This document shows positions 35,372 to 43,935 of a stretch of DNA of 64,000 nucleotides, in pieces; within the stretch, counting starts at the first letter, position 1, and every line of letters begins with the position of its first letter. The notes under the pieces were generated by a model, which worked only from the letters and a program-made list of their open reading frames with translations, was not told where the DNA came from and ran no database searches. The stretch is from an uncultured Alphaproteobacteria bacterium. GTDB lineage: Bacteria; Pseudomonadota; Alphaproteobacteria; Rhodobacterales; Rhodobacteraceae. Where the stretch lies: positions 158,588 through 222,587 of the forward strand of contig CACMAH010000001.1 in assembly GCA_902611605.1 (NCBI GenBank), read 5' to 3'. A program made the translations under genes and the position numbers.

Positions 35372-36067
35372 TTATAAACCTATATAATCTCTAATTCTTT
35401 TATCAGAACTATTTATAAAATCGTTTACATTGATTGGTTTCATAAATTGTCCTTCGCTCACAAATAGAACTTTTTGATTAAGTTCAACTGCATCTTTAAT
35501 ATGATGAGATACCATTAATAATGTAATTTTGTTTTTTGTTACATGATTTTTTATTAGTTCAATCATCTCAGATCTTAAAGCTGGGCCTAAACCTGAAAAT
35601 GCCTCATCTAATAATAAAATAGGCTTAGATCTAACCATAGCTCTTGCAAGTGAAACTCTTGTCTTTTGACCACCGGATAGCTGTGAGGGTGACTTGAGTT
35701 TAAATTTAGATAATCCTACTTCTTCTATTGCAAAATTAACTAAATCTAACTGAAGATCACTAAGTTTTAGGTTGGGTTTCAAACCTATGGCGATATTCTC
35801 TATTACATTTAAATGAGAAAATAAATTATAATCTTGAAACAAAATACTAAGAGGTCTTTTCCCTGGTTCTAATTTTGTAATACACGATTTGTTCCATTCA
35901 ATGTTTCCATATTTAAAAGGAATAAAACCTGCTAAAACGTTTAAAAAAGTAGACTTGCCAGCACCTGAAGGTCCAACAATTGCGGTATGTGAACCTGTAG
36001 CAATTTTAAAATCAGCAGTTAACCTGAAATTTTCTAAATCGATAACAAGATTATCAACGCAAAGCAT
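35372..36067 (-). CDS. thiQ: thiamine ABC transporter ATP-binding protein
   Basis: A 231-residue ABC ATPase. Walker A is GPSGAGKST near residues 33-41, Q-loop is LFQDYNLF, signature is LSGGQKTRVSLARA, and Walker B is PILLLDEAFSGLGPALR with the H-loop histidine in MVSHHIKDA. It powers uptake of thiamine, TMP or TPP through ThiP. Its start overlaps the thiP stop by 14 bp, and the operon lies under a TPP riboswitch, which makes the substrate assignment firm. Confidence 0.93.
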   Translation of the reverse strand: MLCVDNLVIDLENFRLTADFKIATGSHTAIVGPSGAGKSTFLNVLAGFIPFKYGNIEWNKSCITKLEPGKRPLSILFQDYNLFSHLNVIENIAIGLKPNLKLSDLQLDLVNFAIEEVGLSKFKLKSPSQLSGGQKTRVSLARAMVRSKPILLLDEAFSGLGPALRSEMIELIKNHVTKNKITLLMVSHHIKDAVELNQKVLFVSEGQFMKPINVNDFINSSDKRIRDYIGL

Positions 36068-37625
36068 ACAATTTCCCTAGATAATCAAACAACTGAAATA
36101 GAAAAAAACATATTATTATTAGTAATACTGAGCTACTTAAGGCGTGATCCATCTTATATGACATCATTAGTCTGTATATTGCTAATGGAAGAGTTTGGTA
36201 ATCAGCAAACGAGAATAGAGTAATTACACCTAAATCACCCATAGATAATGCGCATCCCAGACCCATTGAAAAGGAAATAGCGGGAAATATTGTAGGAAAA
36301 GTAATTAATTTAAATCTATCAAATCCATAAATATCTAAGCTATCAGACAATTTTCCAGTATCTTCATTAACCTTAGTTACTGCAGGTAATAAAACGCGAA
36401 GCATAAATGGCAAACTCATTGTAGCGTTTATGATTATGACTAATAATGGTGTCAAAATTTCAAGGCTTAATATTGTTTTCAAAACCAAAAAAAGACCTGT
36501 TCCCATTACTATTGGAGAAGTAGCTAAAATAAAAATACTTAATATTTCAAAATATTTAGAAGAGGAAGTTAAATTTATAAAAAAATTAGTAAGTGATAAT
36601 GCAAGGCATACTCCTAAAAATCCAGAAAATACAGCTAAAACAACAGAATTTAAAGCTGCTAAAAATATAGTTTTAGGTAAATAAAATATACCAAAAAAAC
36701 CTGTAAAAATTAAAAATAAAATTGGAACAAATAAAAATAAAATTGCAAATATTATCCAGAACCAATCTATTAAACTTCTTTCCATATATAGAGAATTAAC
36801 TCCAAAAAATTTAATTTCCTGTGAAGCAAATGAGCTATTTTTTTTACTAAAAAAAATTACAAATATTGCCAAAATCATACAAACTAAAAATTGTATACTT
36901 GCTAAAGAAGAAGCTTTAGCAAAATCAAAGTCAAATACTAAAGCTTGATATATTGCAACTTCTAAGGTAGTAGAATTTGGACCGCCGCCAAGAGTTAATG
37001 CAACTGAAAAGCTTGATATACATATCAAAAAAATGATACATAAGGTACTAGGCAAGATGGCTCTAAGCATAGGTAATTCAATTAGTTTAAAATAGTTTAA
37101 ATACTTAACATTTAAAGATTTGGCTAATTTCAATTGTTCACTAGGTATTTCATTCCATGCGAGTAAAAGAAATCTGACTGCTATGGGTAGGTTAAAAAAA
37201 ATATTAATTATTACTATTCCTTTTAATCCATAAATCGAAATTTTAGAAAAACCCAGCATCTCAAGAATAGTGTTTATGAAGCCATTATTTCCGAAAATCA
37301 AAATTATACTGAAAATTGCAGAAACAACGGGAAATATAAAAGGCAAGCCCATAATTTTTATAAAAATGCCTTTTAGCATAAAATTATTCCTAAAAATTGC
37401 TTTTGAAATGGGAATAGCTAAAAGACATACTAAAAGAGACGAAATTAACGCTTGTTTTAGAGTAAAATATAGTACCTTAAATTCATAAGAATTTAATAAA
37501 TAAAAATTATCTCTCGACCAAAAAAATACCACAAATATTGAGCCAAGAGTTTGGAATAGTATGAAAACTATAGCAATAATTGAAGTAAAATTTGATATAT
37601 TTATTTTGTCATTGCTTTTAGCCAT
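36054..37625 (-). CDS. thiP: thiamine ABC transporter permease
   Basis: A 523-residue membrane protein with two fused MetI-like permease halves, about 12 helices in total. EAA-like coupling loops are seen in SEQLKLAKSLNVKYLNYFKLIELPMLRAILPS and in the second half near DTGKLSDSLDIYGFDRFKLITFPTIFPAISFS. This two-in-one layout is typical of ThiP. It overlaps thiB upstream by 25 bp and thiQ downstream by 14 bp, so all three are translationally coupled. Confidence 0.93.
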   Translation of the reverse strand: MAKSNDKINISNFTSIIAIVFILFQTLGSIFVVFFWSRDNFYLLNSYEFKVLYFTLKQALISSLLVCLLAIPISKAIFRNNFMLKGIFIKIMGLPFIFPVVSAIFSIILIFGNNGFINTILEMLGFSKISIYGLKGIVIINIFFNLPIAVRFLLLAWNEIPSEQLKLAKSLNVKYLNYFKLIELPMLRAILPSTLCIIFLICISSFSVALTLGGGPNSTTLEVAIYQALVFDFDFAKASSLASIQFLVCMILAIFVIFFSKKNSSFASQEIKFFGVNSLYMERSLIDWFWIIFAILFLFVPILFLIFTGFFGIFYLPKTIFLAALNSVVLAVFSGFLGVCLALSLTNFFINLTSSSKYFEILSIFILATSPIVMGTGLFLVLKTILSLEILTPLLVIIINATMSLPFMLRVLLPAVTKVNEDTGKLSDSLDIYGFDRFKLITFPTIFPAISFSMGLGCALSMGDLGVITLFSFADYQTLPLAIYRLMMSYKMDHALSSSVLLIIICFFLFQLFDYLGKLYALR

Positions 37626-38587
37626 TCTTCAATTGCAAGTATCCTAATTTCAGCCGAATTATCTTCATTTATAAAAATTGATTTCTCTGGTTTAGGTAGG
37701 TTTTGAAATCCTATGGGCCAATTTTCTTCAGGTAGATTAACTGGAAAAGACCAATTAGATAATGGTATTATTTTTTGAAATTCATTTGTAAGTATGAATT
37801 CCATAAATTGATTGGATAAGTCTTCATTCTCTTCTTTATTAACTTTAGCAGCTAATTCTACATAAACATAGTGACCTTCATTCATTATAAGAGCAGTTTT
37901 TGTTTTATCATTTTCAGCTATCTCGTGATAAGCTTGAGATGTAATAAAAGATAATACCATCTCCGCTTCACCTGATGTAAACATACCATAAGATTCTGAC
38001 CAGCCTTTGGTTACTGTTAAAATTTTAGACGAAAGTTTTGACCAAATATCAAATGCTTCATCTCCATATATCGATTTTATCCATAATATAAGTGCTAGAC
38101 CTGAAGGTGATGTTCTTGGATCTTGGATAATAATTTTATAATCTCTTGGATCATTAGCTAGTTCAATAAATGTTTTTGGAGGATTTATGATTTTTGTATT
38201 ATCATATATAAATGAAACATAACTCCAATCAAAAGGTAAGAAAGTAGGATCTTTCCAGTTAATTGGAAGTTGTGGTAGAGAAAAATCAAAATTGATTTTA
38301 TCAAATAAATTAAATTTTCGAGCTTTCAAGATTTGATCCGAGCTTAAACCAATCAATATATCTGCTCTTGTAGATTTCCCCTCTAGCATTAATTTCGACA
38401 AAGGATCACCAGAAACGTACTTTAGATTGCAACTACATTTTTTTTCGAATGCTTCCTTTATTTTTGGACCGGGTCCCCATTCAGAAATAAAATAATCTGG
38501 AGCATAAATTGTTAAAGTTGAAGTAGTCTCAGCTAAAGCAAAAACTGGAAAGAGAAAAATTAATAAAACTAGTTTTCTAATAACCAT
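37601..38587 (-). CDS. thiB: thiamine-binding periplasmic protein
   Basis: A 328-residue solute-binding protein with a signal peptide cleaved near FPVFALAETTS. The mature start STLTIYAPDYFISEWGPGPKIKEAFEKKC and the later LILWIKSIYGDEAFDIWSKL and LTVTKGWSESYGMFTSGEAEMVLSF segments match ThiB. It captures thiamine or its phosphates in the periplasm for ThiPQ. It is the first gene of the operon. Its ribosome site TAGGAT, six bases before ATG, can be hidden by a complementary leader segment (see the riboswitch). Confidence 0.94.
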   Translation of the reverse strand: MVIRKLVLLIFLFPVFALAETTSTLTIYAPDYFISEWGPGPKIKEAFEKKCSCNLKYVSGDPLSKLMLEGKSTRADILIGLSSDQILKARKFNLFDKINFDFSLPQLPINWKDPTFLPFDWSYVSFIYDNTKIINPPKTFIELANDPRDYKIIIQDPRTSPSGLALILWIKSIYGDEAFDIWSKLSSKILTVTKGWSESYGMFTSGEAEMVLSFITSQAYHEIAENDKTKTALIMNEGHYVYVELAAKVNKEENEDLSNQFMEFILTNEFQKIIPLSNWSFPVNLPEENWPIGFQNLPKPEKSIFINEDNSAEIRILAIEEWLKAMTK

Positions 38588-38592
38588 TATAA

Positions 38593-38635
38593 ATCCTATT
38601 TATTTAGATGATTAAGTAAGGTCGCAGTTTAGGAT
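38593..38635 (-). promoter_or_regulatory. expression platform of the thiB TPP riboswitch
   Basis: On the minus strand, just after the aptamer, lies ATCCTA (38630-38635), which is fully complementary to TAGGAT (38593-38598), the thiB ribosome site. The same TCCTA can instead pair with TAGGA (38644-38648) inside the aptamer's 3' strand. With TPP bound, the aptamer keeps its own TAGGA, and ATCCTA is free to hide the ribosome site. Without TPP the reverse is possible. This predicts translational OFF control. Confidence 0.6.
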
Positions 38636-38638
38636 AAA

Positions 38639-38715
38639 ACCTTTCCTACGCCGATACTAATCGGTTCAGGTTCAACGGGTTTGAAATATCATCTCAGCAA
38701 ATAGCACCCCGAGGT
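38639..38715 (-). promoter_or_regulatory. TPP riboswitch (THI element) aptamer
   Basis: Read on the minus strand, the conserved THI-box parts occur in order: CGGGGTGC, then CTGAGAT, then ACCCGTTGAACCTGA, then a P3-like hairpin CCGATTAGTATCGG, and finally GGCGTAGGAAAGG. Helix P1 can close by ACCT (38712-38715) with AGGT (38639-38642). These bases form the pyrimidine and pyrophosphate pockets of the TPP aptamer. It stands 50 bp before thiB, the thiamine importer. Confidence 0.95.
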
Positions 38716-38859
38716 ATCATTAATTCTATATCATGATTTAAATTTTTCAACTTTTAAGTTAAATAATTTGATTAATTTTGTGTTTAGAGCTTAAAGTAAT
38801 AAGATTCTTCGAAATATAGACGTTTATTATTAAGTTCTCTCGATTATTTAATATTTAAA

Positions 38860-39756
38860 ATGAAGATATGTAATTTAAAATTTTTTTTTATACTGACCTT
38901 TTTGTTTTTCTTCCCAGGATTGTCTGGTGCTGATGTTTGTAAAAAATGGGTCAGTGGAAATCCAATAGTTGAAATTAAACCTTATTGGGAGAATGTGAAT
39001 TCAAAGCAAATTATATCTTGCTTGAATGAAGGTCAAAGTTTAAGTGTAAGAGATACGATGGGAAGAACACCACTACATTTAGCCTCATTATATAGCAAAA
39101 ACCCAAAAGTAATTAAATTACTTATTCAAGGAGGATCTAAAATAGACGCTCGAAATGCTTCTGGAGGTACAGCACTCCATGATGCAGCATCAAGAAACCA
39201 TAATCCAGTTGTACTGGAAACATTAATTCGTGCTGGAGCAGATGTTAATGCGAAAAATAGTAATAAATGGTCACCACTTCATAGCTCTAAATTTAACAAA
39301 AATGAGAAAATAGTTAAATTGCTCTTAGCTTTTGGAGCAGATATAAATGCTGAAGACGATATGAAAAGGACACCCCTTCACTTAGCAGCACCATTTGGTT
39401 CTTATGAAAAGATCAAATTACTGTTAACAGCAGGAGCAAATCCAAATGCTCTTACTAAATACGGGATATCTCCTCTTCATGGGGCAGCAGGATGGAATAA
39501 GGATCCTAAAGTAGTGTTAGAATTAATTGAATCTGGTGCTAAGGTTAACATTGGTATTGAAGTGGGGAGAACCCCGATTCATGAAGCTGCTAAGTGGAAT
39601 AGCAACTCAAAAGTAATTTTTGCTTTAATAGACAATAATGCAGATATTTTTGCAACCAATAGCAAAGGTGAAAATATTTTTGATATTATTGAAACTAATG
39701 AAAAACTTAAATCTACCGATGGCTACTGGGATGTAAGAGAATTACAATTCAGATAG
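38860..39756 (+). CDS. exported ankyrin-repeat protein
   Basis: A 298-residue protein with a clear signal peptide (ICNLKFFFILTFLFFFPGLSG, cut before ADVCK) and at least six ankyrin repeats from about residue 66 to 280: GRTPLHLAS, GTALHDAAS, WSPLHSSKF, RTPLHLAAP, ISPLHGAAG and GRTPIHEAAK, each followed by a helix and a GADxNA-type turn. Ankyrin repeats bind proteins; the target here would be in the periplasm or outside. The first 40 mature residues hold two cysteines. It is transcribed alone, opposite to thiB; the 270-bp gap holds the TPP riboswitch and a promoter. Confidence 0.88.
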   Translation: MKICNLKFFFILTFLFFFPGLSGADVCKKWVSGNPIVEIKPYWENVNSKQIISCLNEGQSLSVRDTMGRTPLHLASLYSKNPKVIKLLIQGGSKIDARNASGGTALHDAASRNHNPVVLETLIRAGADVNAKNSNKWSPLHSSKFNKNEKIVKLLLAFGADINAEDDMKRTPLHLAAPFGSYEKIKLLLTAGANPNALTKYGISPLHGAAGWNKDPKVVLELIESGAKVNIGIEVGRTPIHEAAKWNSNSKVIFALIDNNADIFATNSKGENIFDIIETNEKLKSTDGYWDVRELQFR

Positions 39757-39858
39757 AAACTAATTAAAAATTTCATAGATCCCGGAAATAATATTTATTG
39801 TTTAATTAATTTTTATTAATTACTTTATTTTTTTAATTTATTTATTGGGTTTAAGTAA

Positions 39859-40533
39859 ATGAAAATATCTGAAGCATTAAACAAGAGAATAAGCTGTCGT
39901 TCTTTTTTATCCAAAAAAGTTAATAAAAAAATTATTAAAAATATTATTAAACAAGCAGCAAAGTCACCTTCAGGAGGCAACCTTCAACCTTGGCAGGTCT
40001 TTGTGATTGCAGATAAAAAATTAAATAATTTAATCAAAGATGTTAAGAAAGAACTCCTAAAATTTCCAAAAGGTCACCCTACAGAATATGCAATTTATCC
40101 CAAAAATTTGTCAGAAATTTATTTTGACAGAAGATTTAGGTGTGGGGAAGACATGTATTCAATTCTTAACATAAAAAGGGAGGAAAAAGAAAAAAGAAGA
40201 GAACAGTTTAGAAAAAATTTTGAACTGTTTGGTGCTCCAGTAGGTATTTTTGTTTATATCGATAGAACTATGGGTTATCCACAGTGGTCAGATGTTGGAA
40301 TGTTTATACAAAGTGTTTTATTGTTAGCACTGGAAAATAATTTACATACTTGTGCCCAAGAATCATGGGCATCATTTCACGATTTGGTTAACAAACATAC
40401 AAAAGCACCAAAAAATTTGATGCTGTTTTGTGGGATATCAATTGGTTACATGGATACTTCAAAAGTAATTAATAATTTAAAAACTGAAAGAGCTTCACTA
40501 AATGAAATAGCAAAATTTATAGGATTTGATTAA
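39859..40533 (+). CDS. nitroreductase family flavoprotein
   Basis: A 224-residue FMN-dependent oxidoreductase. Family marks are the start ALNKRISCRSFLSKKVNKKI, with the FMN-binding RxSxR-like region, AAKSPSGGNLQPWQVFVI, and AQESWASFHDLVNKHTKAPKNLMLFCGISIGY near the C-terminus. The family reduces nitro-aromatics, quinones or enones using NAD(P)H; the physiological substrate is not readable. It is monocistronic and converges on the 65-residue orphan gene with only 4 bp between stops. Confidence 0.88.
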   Translation: MKISEALNKRISCRSFLSKKVNKKIIKNIIKQAAKSPSGGNLQPWQVFVIADKKLNNLIKDVKKELLKFPKGHPTEYAIYPKNLSEIYFDRRFRCGEDMYSILNIKREEKEKRREQFRKNFELFGAPVGIFVYIDRTMGYPQWSDVGMFIQSVLLLALENNLHTCAQESWASFHDLVNKHTKAPKNLMLFCGISIGYMDTSKVINNLKTERASLNEIAKFIGFD

Positions 40534-40537
40534 AACA

Positions 40538-40735
40538 CTATGTTTCTACAAAATCAGAATGAAATTTCTGGTGTAAAACAGCAGCATGTACCATAGCTCC
40601 AGGGTTTGCCTGAACTGCAGCTTGACTTAATAATCCTAAAACTGCTTCTTCCCTTGATAAACCAAGAGCTACCAATTCTGATACTGCAACTGCGAAAACT
40701 TCTACTATTAAATCTGAGGGTTGTTTTGTGTTCAT
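40538..40735 (-). CDS. 65-residue conserved-looking orphan protein downstream of soxS
   Basis: A small protein I do not recognise. It has a strong ribosome site (AGGAGA, seven bases before ATG), which many neighbours lack, and an Ala/Val/Leu-rich composition unlike noise in 30 % G+C DNA. Residues 7-25 (SDLIVEVFAVAVSELVALG) and 28-55 (REEAVLGLLSQAAVQANPGAMVHAAVLH) look like two amphipathic helices; the tail has two histidines. There is no signal peptide or membrane segment. It lies 60 bp after soxS on the same strand, so co-transcription is likely. A competing frame at 40554-40850 lacks these features. Confidence 0.65.
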   Translation of the reverse strand: MNTKQPSDLIVEVFAVAVSELVALGLSREEAVLGLLSQAAVQANPGAMVHAAVLHQKFHSDFVET

Positions 40736-40795
40736 AATGATGTCTCCTGTGGTTGAAGTGAACTTTGCAAAAAGAATACCAAGTTTTAGACTTAA

Positions 40796-41188
40796 TTATT
40801 TTTTTTTGGCACTGGTGATTTTTCCAAGATATTCTTCCAAAAAAGACCAAAAAAATTCCTCACCTAAATAACCTTCAAATCTATATTTTTCTAAATTATT
40901 TTCTAGAAGTATAAATGTTGGAGTAAAAACTGGTTCAGAGTTCAAAATAATTTCACTTGGCAACGCTAAGCCATAGTGATGCCTAATTAAAGGAGCGAGT
41001 TTACCTTCCGTAGTTTTAGAATATTTGTATCCAACTTCTTCTTCCCAAAGCTCACAATAAGGACAACCAGAGTCGTCAATCATTAATAATTTTAAATTTA
41101 ATGAATTTGGTAAGGAAAAATTAGGATAAGTAAATAAAAACAAAATTAAACACAAAAAAGACAAAGGATTTTTAATTAATATTTTCAT
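40796..41188 (-). CDS. soxS: periplasmic thioredoxin-like protein SoxS
   Basis: A 130-residue protein: signal peptide up to about residue 25 (SLPNSLN), then a thioredoxin-like segment LLMIDDSGCPYCELWEEEVGYKY with CPYC, then TPTFILLENN with the cis-Pro. In Paracoccus, SoxS keeps the SoxY-SoxZ carrier active by reducing blocked SoxY cysteine. The DSGCPYCxxWxxEVG...YxKTxEGxxAPL pattern agrees with that family. It is divergent from soxV; the 79-bp gap between them must carry both promoters. Confidence 0.85.
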   Translation of the reverse strand: MKILIKNPLSFLCLILFLFTYPNFSLPNSLNLKLLMIDDSGCPYCELWEEEVGYKYSKTTEGKLAPLIRHHYGLALPSEIILNSEPVFTPTFILLENNLEKYRFEGYLGEEFFWSFLEEYLGKITSAKKK

Positions 41189-41267
41189 TTTTTGCTATCC
41201 AAAAGCTGTATAAAAATAAAAAAACATTATATATGATTAAATATATTTTAAAAGAAAAGTCTGAACT

Positions 41268-42008
41268 ATGGATATAAGTATAAGTTATAGCGGAGCTGCT
41301 TTTGCAGGAATACTATCTTTTTTTTCTCCATGTGTTTTACCATTAGTACCTTTCTACCTATGTTATTTAGCTGGAATTTCGATGGAAGAATTTAAAAATG
41401 AGAGATCCTTAAATAATAAATTAAGAAAAAAATTAATATTCAATACTGTATTTTTTTCTGCTGGTGTTATTCTAGTATTCATGTTGATGGGCTTAGCTGC
41501 CTCTTCAATTGGCCAATTATTTAGACAATTTAGACCAGAGCTTAATATAATTGCAGCAATAATATTATCAGTTTTCGCTTTACACTTTCTAGGTTTACTT
41601 AAATTTTCTTTTTTTTACAGAGAGTTTCGATTATCATCAACAATAGCCCCTTCAAAATTTATTGGAAGTTTTTTAATGGGATTAGCATTTGGATTCGGAT
41701 GGACACCTTGCGTAGGACCTGCATTAGCAACGGTTTTATTTATAGCTGCTGATAAAAATAGTATGTTTCACGGTGCGTTACTTCTTTTCACATATGGTTT
41801 TTTTATGACAATACCTTTTATGATAGCATCCTATTTTACAAATCCTTTTCTGTCACTAATTCAAAAAAATAAAAAATTTATGAGTTATTTCGAAAAAAGT
41901 ATGGGTGTTTTTCTTTTAATATTTGCTTTTCTAATTGTAAGTAATAATATGTCACTAATATCATTTTGGCTCATCGAAACTTTTCCAGGTTTTTCAACTT
42001 TAGGCTAA
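41268..42008 (+). CDS. soxV: CcdA-type membrane thiol transporter SoxV
   Basis: A 246-residue inner-membrane protein with six helices. The two redox cysteines sit in FFSPCVLPLVPFYLCYLAG (about residue 22) and GFGWTPCVGPALATV (about 145), the usual DsbD/CcdA pair. SoxV passes electrons from cytoplasmic thioredoxin to the periplasmic thioredoxin SoxW for upkeep of the Sox enzymes. Its place before soxW and the sox structural genes supports SoxV over general cytochrome-c CcdA. Confidence 0.9.
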   Translation: MDISISYSGAAFAGILSFFSPCVLPLVPFYLCYLAGISMEEFKNERSLNNKLRKKLIFNTVFFSAGVILVFMLMGLAASSIGQLFRQFRPELNIIAAIILSVFALHFLGLLKFSFFYREFRLSSTIAPSKFIGSFLMGLAFGFGWTPCVGPALATVLFIAADKNSMFHGALLLFTYGFFMTIPFMIASYFTNPFLSLIQKNKKFMSYFEKSMGVFLLIFAFLIVSNNMSLISFWLIETFPGFSTLG

Positions 42009-42032
42009 AAACTTTAAAAATATGAGAAAATT

Positions 42033-42587
42033 ATGAAAAAAATATTTTTGATTTTTGCATTCTTATCACTACCTTTTTATCTTAATGCCTTAGTTATTGG
42101 TGAAGATGGGCTTTATGAGCAGCCATGGATTATTGAAACTTTTAAAGACCTCAACGAAGATTTAGAAGAAGCTAATCAAGATCAAAAAAGATTTATGATT
42201 TTATTTGAACAAAAAGGATGTGGATATTGCAAGAGAATGCATGAAAAAGTCTACTCCATTCGTGAAATAGCAACTACATTACAAGATGATTTTTTTGTTA
42301 TAAGGATTAATATTTTTGGAGATTTAGAAGTAACTGATTTTGATGGAGAAACTTTACCAGAAAAGGAAATTGTAAAAAAGTGGGGAGTTATGTTCACACC
42401 TACAGTAATGTTTTTTCCAGAAGAGATAAGTGGGGACACAATTGCTTCAGAAGCTTCAGTAGTTACAATGCCTGGTGCTTTTGCTAAAGGAACTACAAGA
42501 CTTCTTTTAGAGTGGATATTACTAAAGGGTTATGAAGGTGAAGAACATCTTCAAAAATTTATTGCAAGAAGATTAAATAACAGCTAG
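42033..42587 (+). CDS. soxW: periplasmic thioredoxin SoxW
   Basis: A 184-residue protein with a signal peptide (IFLIFAFLSLPFYLNAL) and a thioredoxin-like domain carrying ILFEQKGCGYCKRMHEKVY, whose CGYC is the redox site, and WGVMFTPTVMFFPE with the cis-Pro. It receives electrons from SoxV and keeps Sox proteins reduced. It starts 24 bp after soxV. Confidence 0.9.
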   Translation: MKKIFLIFAFLSLPFYLNALVIGEDGLYEQPWIIETFKDLNEDLEEANQDQKRFMILFEQKGCGYCKRMHEKVYSIREIATTLQDDFFVIRINIFGDLEVTDFDGETLPEKEIVKKWGVMFTPTVMFFPEEISGDTIASEASVVTMPGAFAKGTTRLLLEWILLKGYEGEEHLQKFIARRLNNS

Positions 42588-42654
42588 CATCTATTTATGT
42601 ACGTTTACAGAAGCAACTGTATTTTGTTAATTAAAGGTAGCTGAGGTTATAAGT

Positions 42655-43113
42655 ATGAATAAATTTAAAATATTATTATCGTTCTCATTTATTATTTTCT
42701 TTTCAGGAGCCTCATTCGCAGAAGTAGCACCATCTGACGTAGTGGCTGACGAATATGGAGCCGTCACTTTATCTCTAACCGGGGTATCTGGTGATCCAGT
42801 AAATGGAAGAAAAGTATTCATGAATAGAAAACAGGGTAATTGTTTAGCCTGTCATGTTAATTCAGAAATGTCTGAACAAACATTTCATGGAGCTGTTGGA
42901 CCAGTTTTAGACGGTGTTGCGGATAGATGGACTGCTGCTGAATTACGTGGAATGCTTGTAAATTCTAAAAAAGTATTCGAAGGCACAATTATGCCCGCAT
43001 TTTATAAGGATAGTGGATATAATAGGACACTAAAAAAGTTTGTAGGAAAAACAATTTTAAAAGCGCAACAAGTAGAAGATGTTTTGGCATATCTTCAAAC
43101 ATTAAAAGAATAA
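42655..43113 (+). CDS. soxX: sulfur oxidation c-type cytochrome SoxX
   Basis: A 152-residue monoheme cytochrome c. After a signal peptide (FIIFFSGASFAEV) come the heme site RKQGNCLACHV (CxxCH near residues 61-65) and a methionine-ligand region IMPAFYKDSGYNR. With SoxA it forms the SoxAX complex, which couples thiosulfate oxidatively to the SoxY cysteine. It precedes soxY by 23 bp. Confidence 0.94.
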   Translation: MNKFKILLSFSFIIFFSGASFAEVAPSDVVADEYGAVTLSLTGVSGDPVNGRKVFMNRKQGNCLACHVNSEMSEQTFHGAVGPVLDGVADRWTAAELRGMLVNSKKVFEGTIMPAFYKDSGYNRTLKKFVGKTILKAQQVEDVLAYLQTLKE

Positions 43114-43136
43114 AAGAATTAAGCTGGGAGAAACAT

Positions 43137-43568
43137 ATGAAAATTAATAGGAGAAAAGTAGTAGTTTTAGGTGCAAGTGCTGTTTCAGCATCACTTTTAC
43201 CTTTAAATTTATTTGCTCAATCAGATGGGCAATCTGCTGAAGATATTATAAAAGAATTTACTGGTGGAGCTAATATTGGTTCTGGTGATATTATGTTAAC
43301 CACTCCTGAAATTGCAGAGAATGGAAATACCGTACCTATCAGTGTAGAATCAAAAAAAGCAACAGCAATAAAAATTTTAGCACTTGGAAATCCTGGGCCC
43401 GATGTTGTTACATTTAAATTTGGTCCACTATCGGCCACGAGATCAGCATCCACAAGAATAAGATTAAGAAAAACACAAGATGTTCTAGCAATAGCCAAAT
43501 TAGAAGATGGTAGCTTTATACAAGATATTCAAAAGGTTAAAGTAACCATTGGCGGATGTGGTGGATAA
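43137..43568 (+). CDS. soxY: sulfur carrier protein SoxY
   Basis: A 143-residue protein with a Tat signal (INRRKVVVLGASAVSASLLPLNLFA) and the diagnostic C-terminus IGGCGG, whose cysteine on the swinging arm carries the sulfur substrate through the Sox cycle. It folds with SoxZ and is exported with it by the Tat path. GGGAG before ATG is a good ribosome site. Confidence 0.96.
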   Translation: MKINRRKVVVLGASAVSASLLPLNLFAQSDGQSAEDIIKEFTGGANIGSGDIMLTTPEIAENGNTVPISVESKKATAIKILALGNPGPDVVTFKFGPLSATRSASTRIRLRKTQDVLAIAKLEDGSFIQDIQKVKVTIGGCGG

Positions 43569-43590
43569 TAGTTATTTAAGGAGATAAAAA

Positions 43591-43920
43591 ATGGCAAAAG
43601 GGGTAAAACCAAGAATTAAAGTTCCAAAACAAGCAAGTGCTGGTGAATCTATAACTATCAAAACTCTAATTAGTCATAAAATGGAGACTGGTTTGAGAAA
43701 AGATGCAGATGGTAATAAAATACCTCAATCTATTATTAATAGATTTACTTGTGATTTCAATGGTTCCAATGTAGTTGATTTTGACATGAAAGCAGGAATT
43801 TCTGTGAATCCATATTTTCAATTTGAAGCAGTAGTTCCTGAAAGTGGTGAATTCAAATTCACATGGTATGATGATGATGGATCTGTATATGAAAAAACAA
43901 AAAAGATTACAGTAAGCTAA
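43591..43920 (+). CDS. soxZ: SoxY-binding protein SoxZ
   Basis: A 109-residue protein: KPRIKVPKQASAGESITIKTLISHKMETGLRKD at the start and FQFEAVVPESGEFKFTWYDDDGSVYEKTKKI at the end, the SoxZ Ig-like fold. It has no signal peptide and hitchhikes with SoxY. It starts 22 bp after soxY with AAGGAGA as ribosome site. Confidence 0.96.
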   Translation: MAKGVKPRIKVPKQASAGESITIKTLISHKMETGLRKDADGNKIPQSIINRFTCDFNGSNVVDFDMKAGISVNPYFQFEAVVPESGEFKFTWYDDDGSVYEKTKKITVS

Positions 43921-43935
43921 AATTAAGGGGAAGAA

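Noticed and set aside
40554..40850. 98-residue frame overlapping the 65-residue orphan and soxS
   Set aside because: Lys/Cys/Ser-rich sequence with no ribosome site; the competing frame has a strong AGGAGA.
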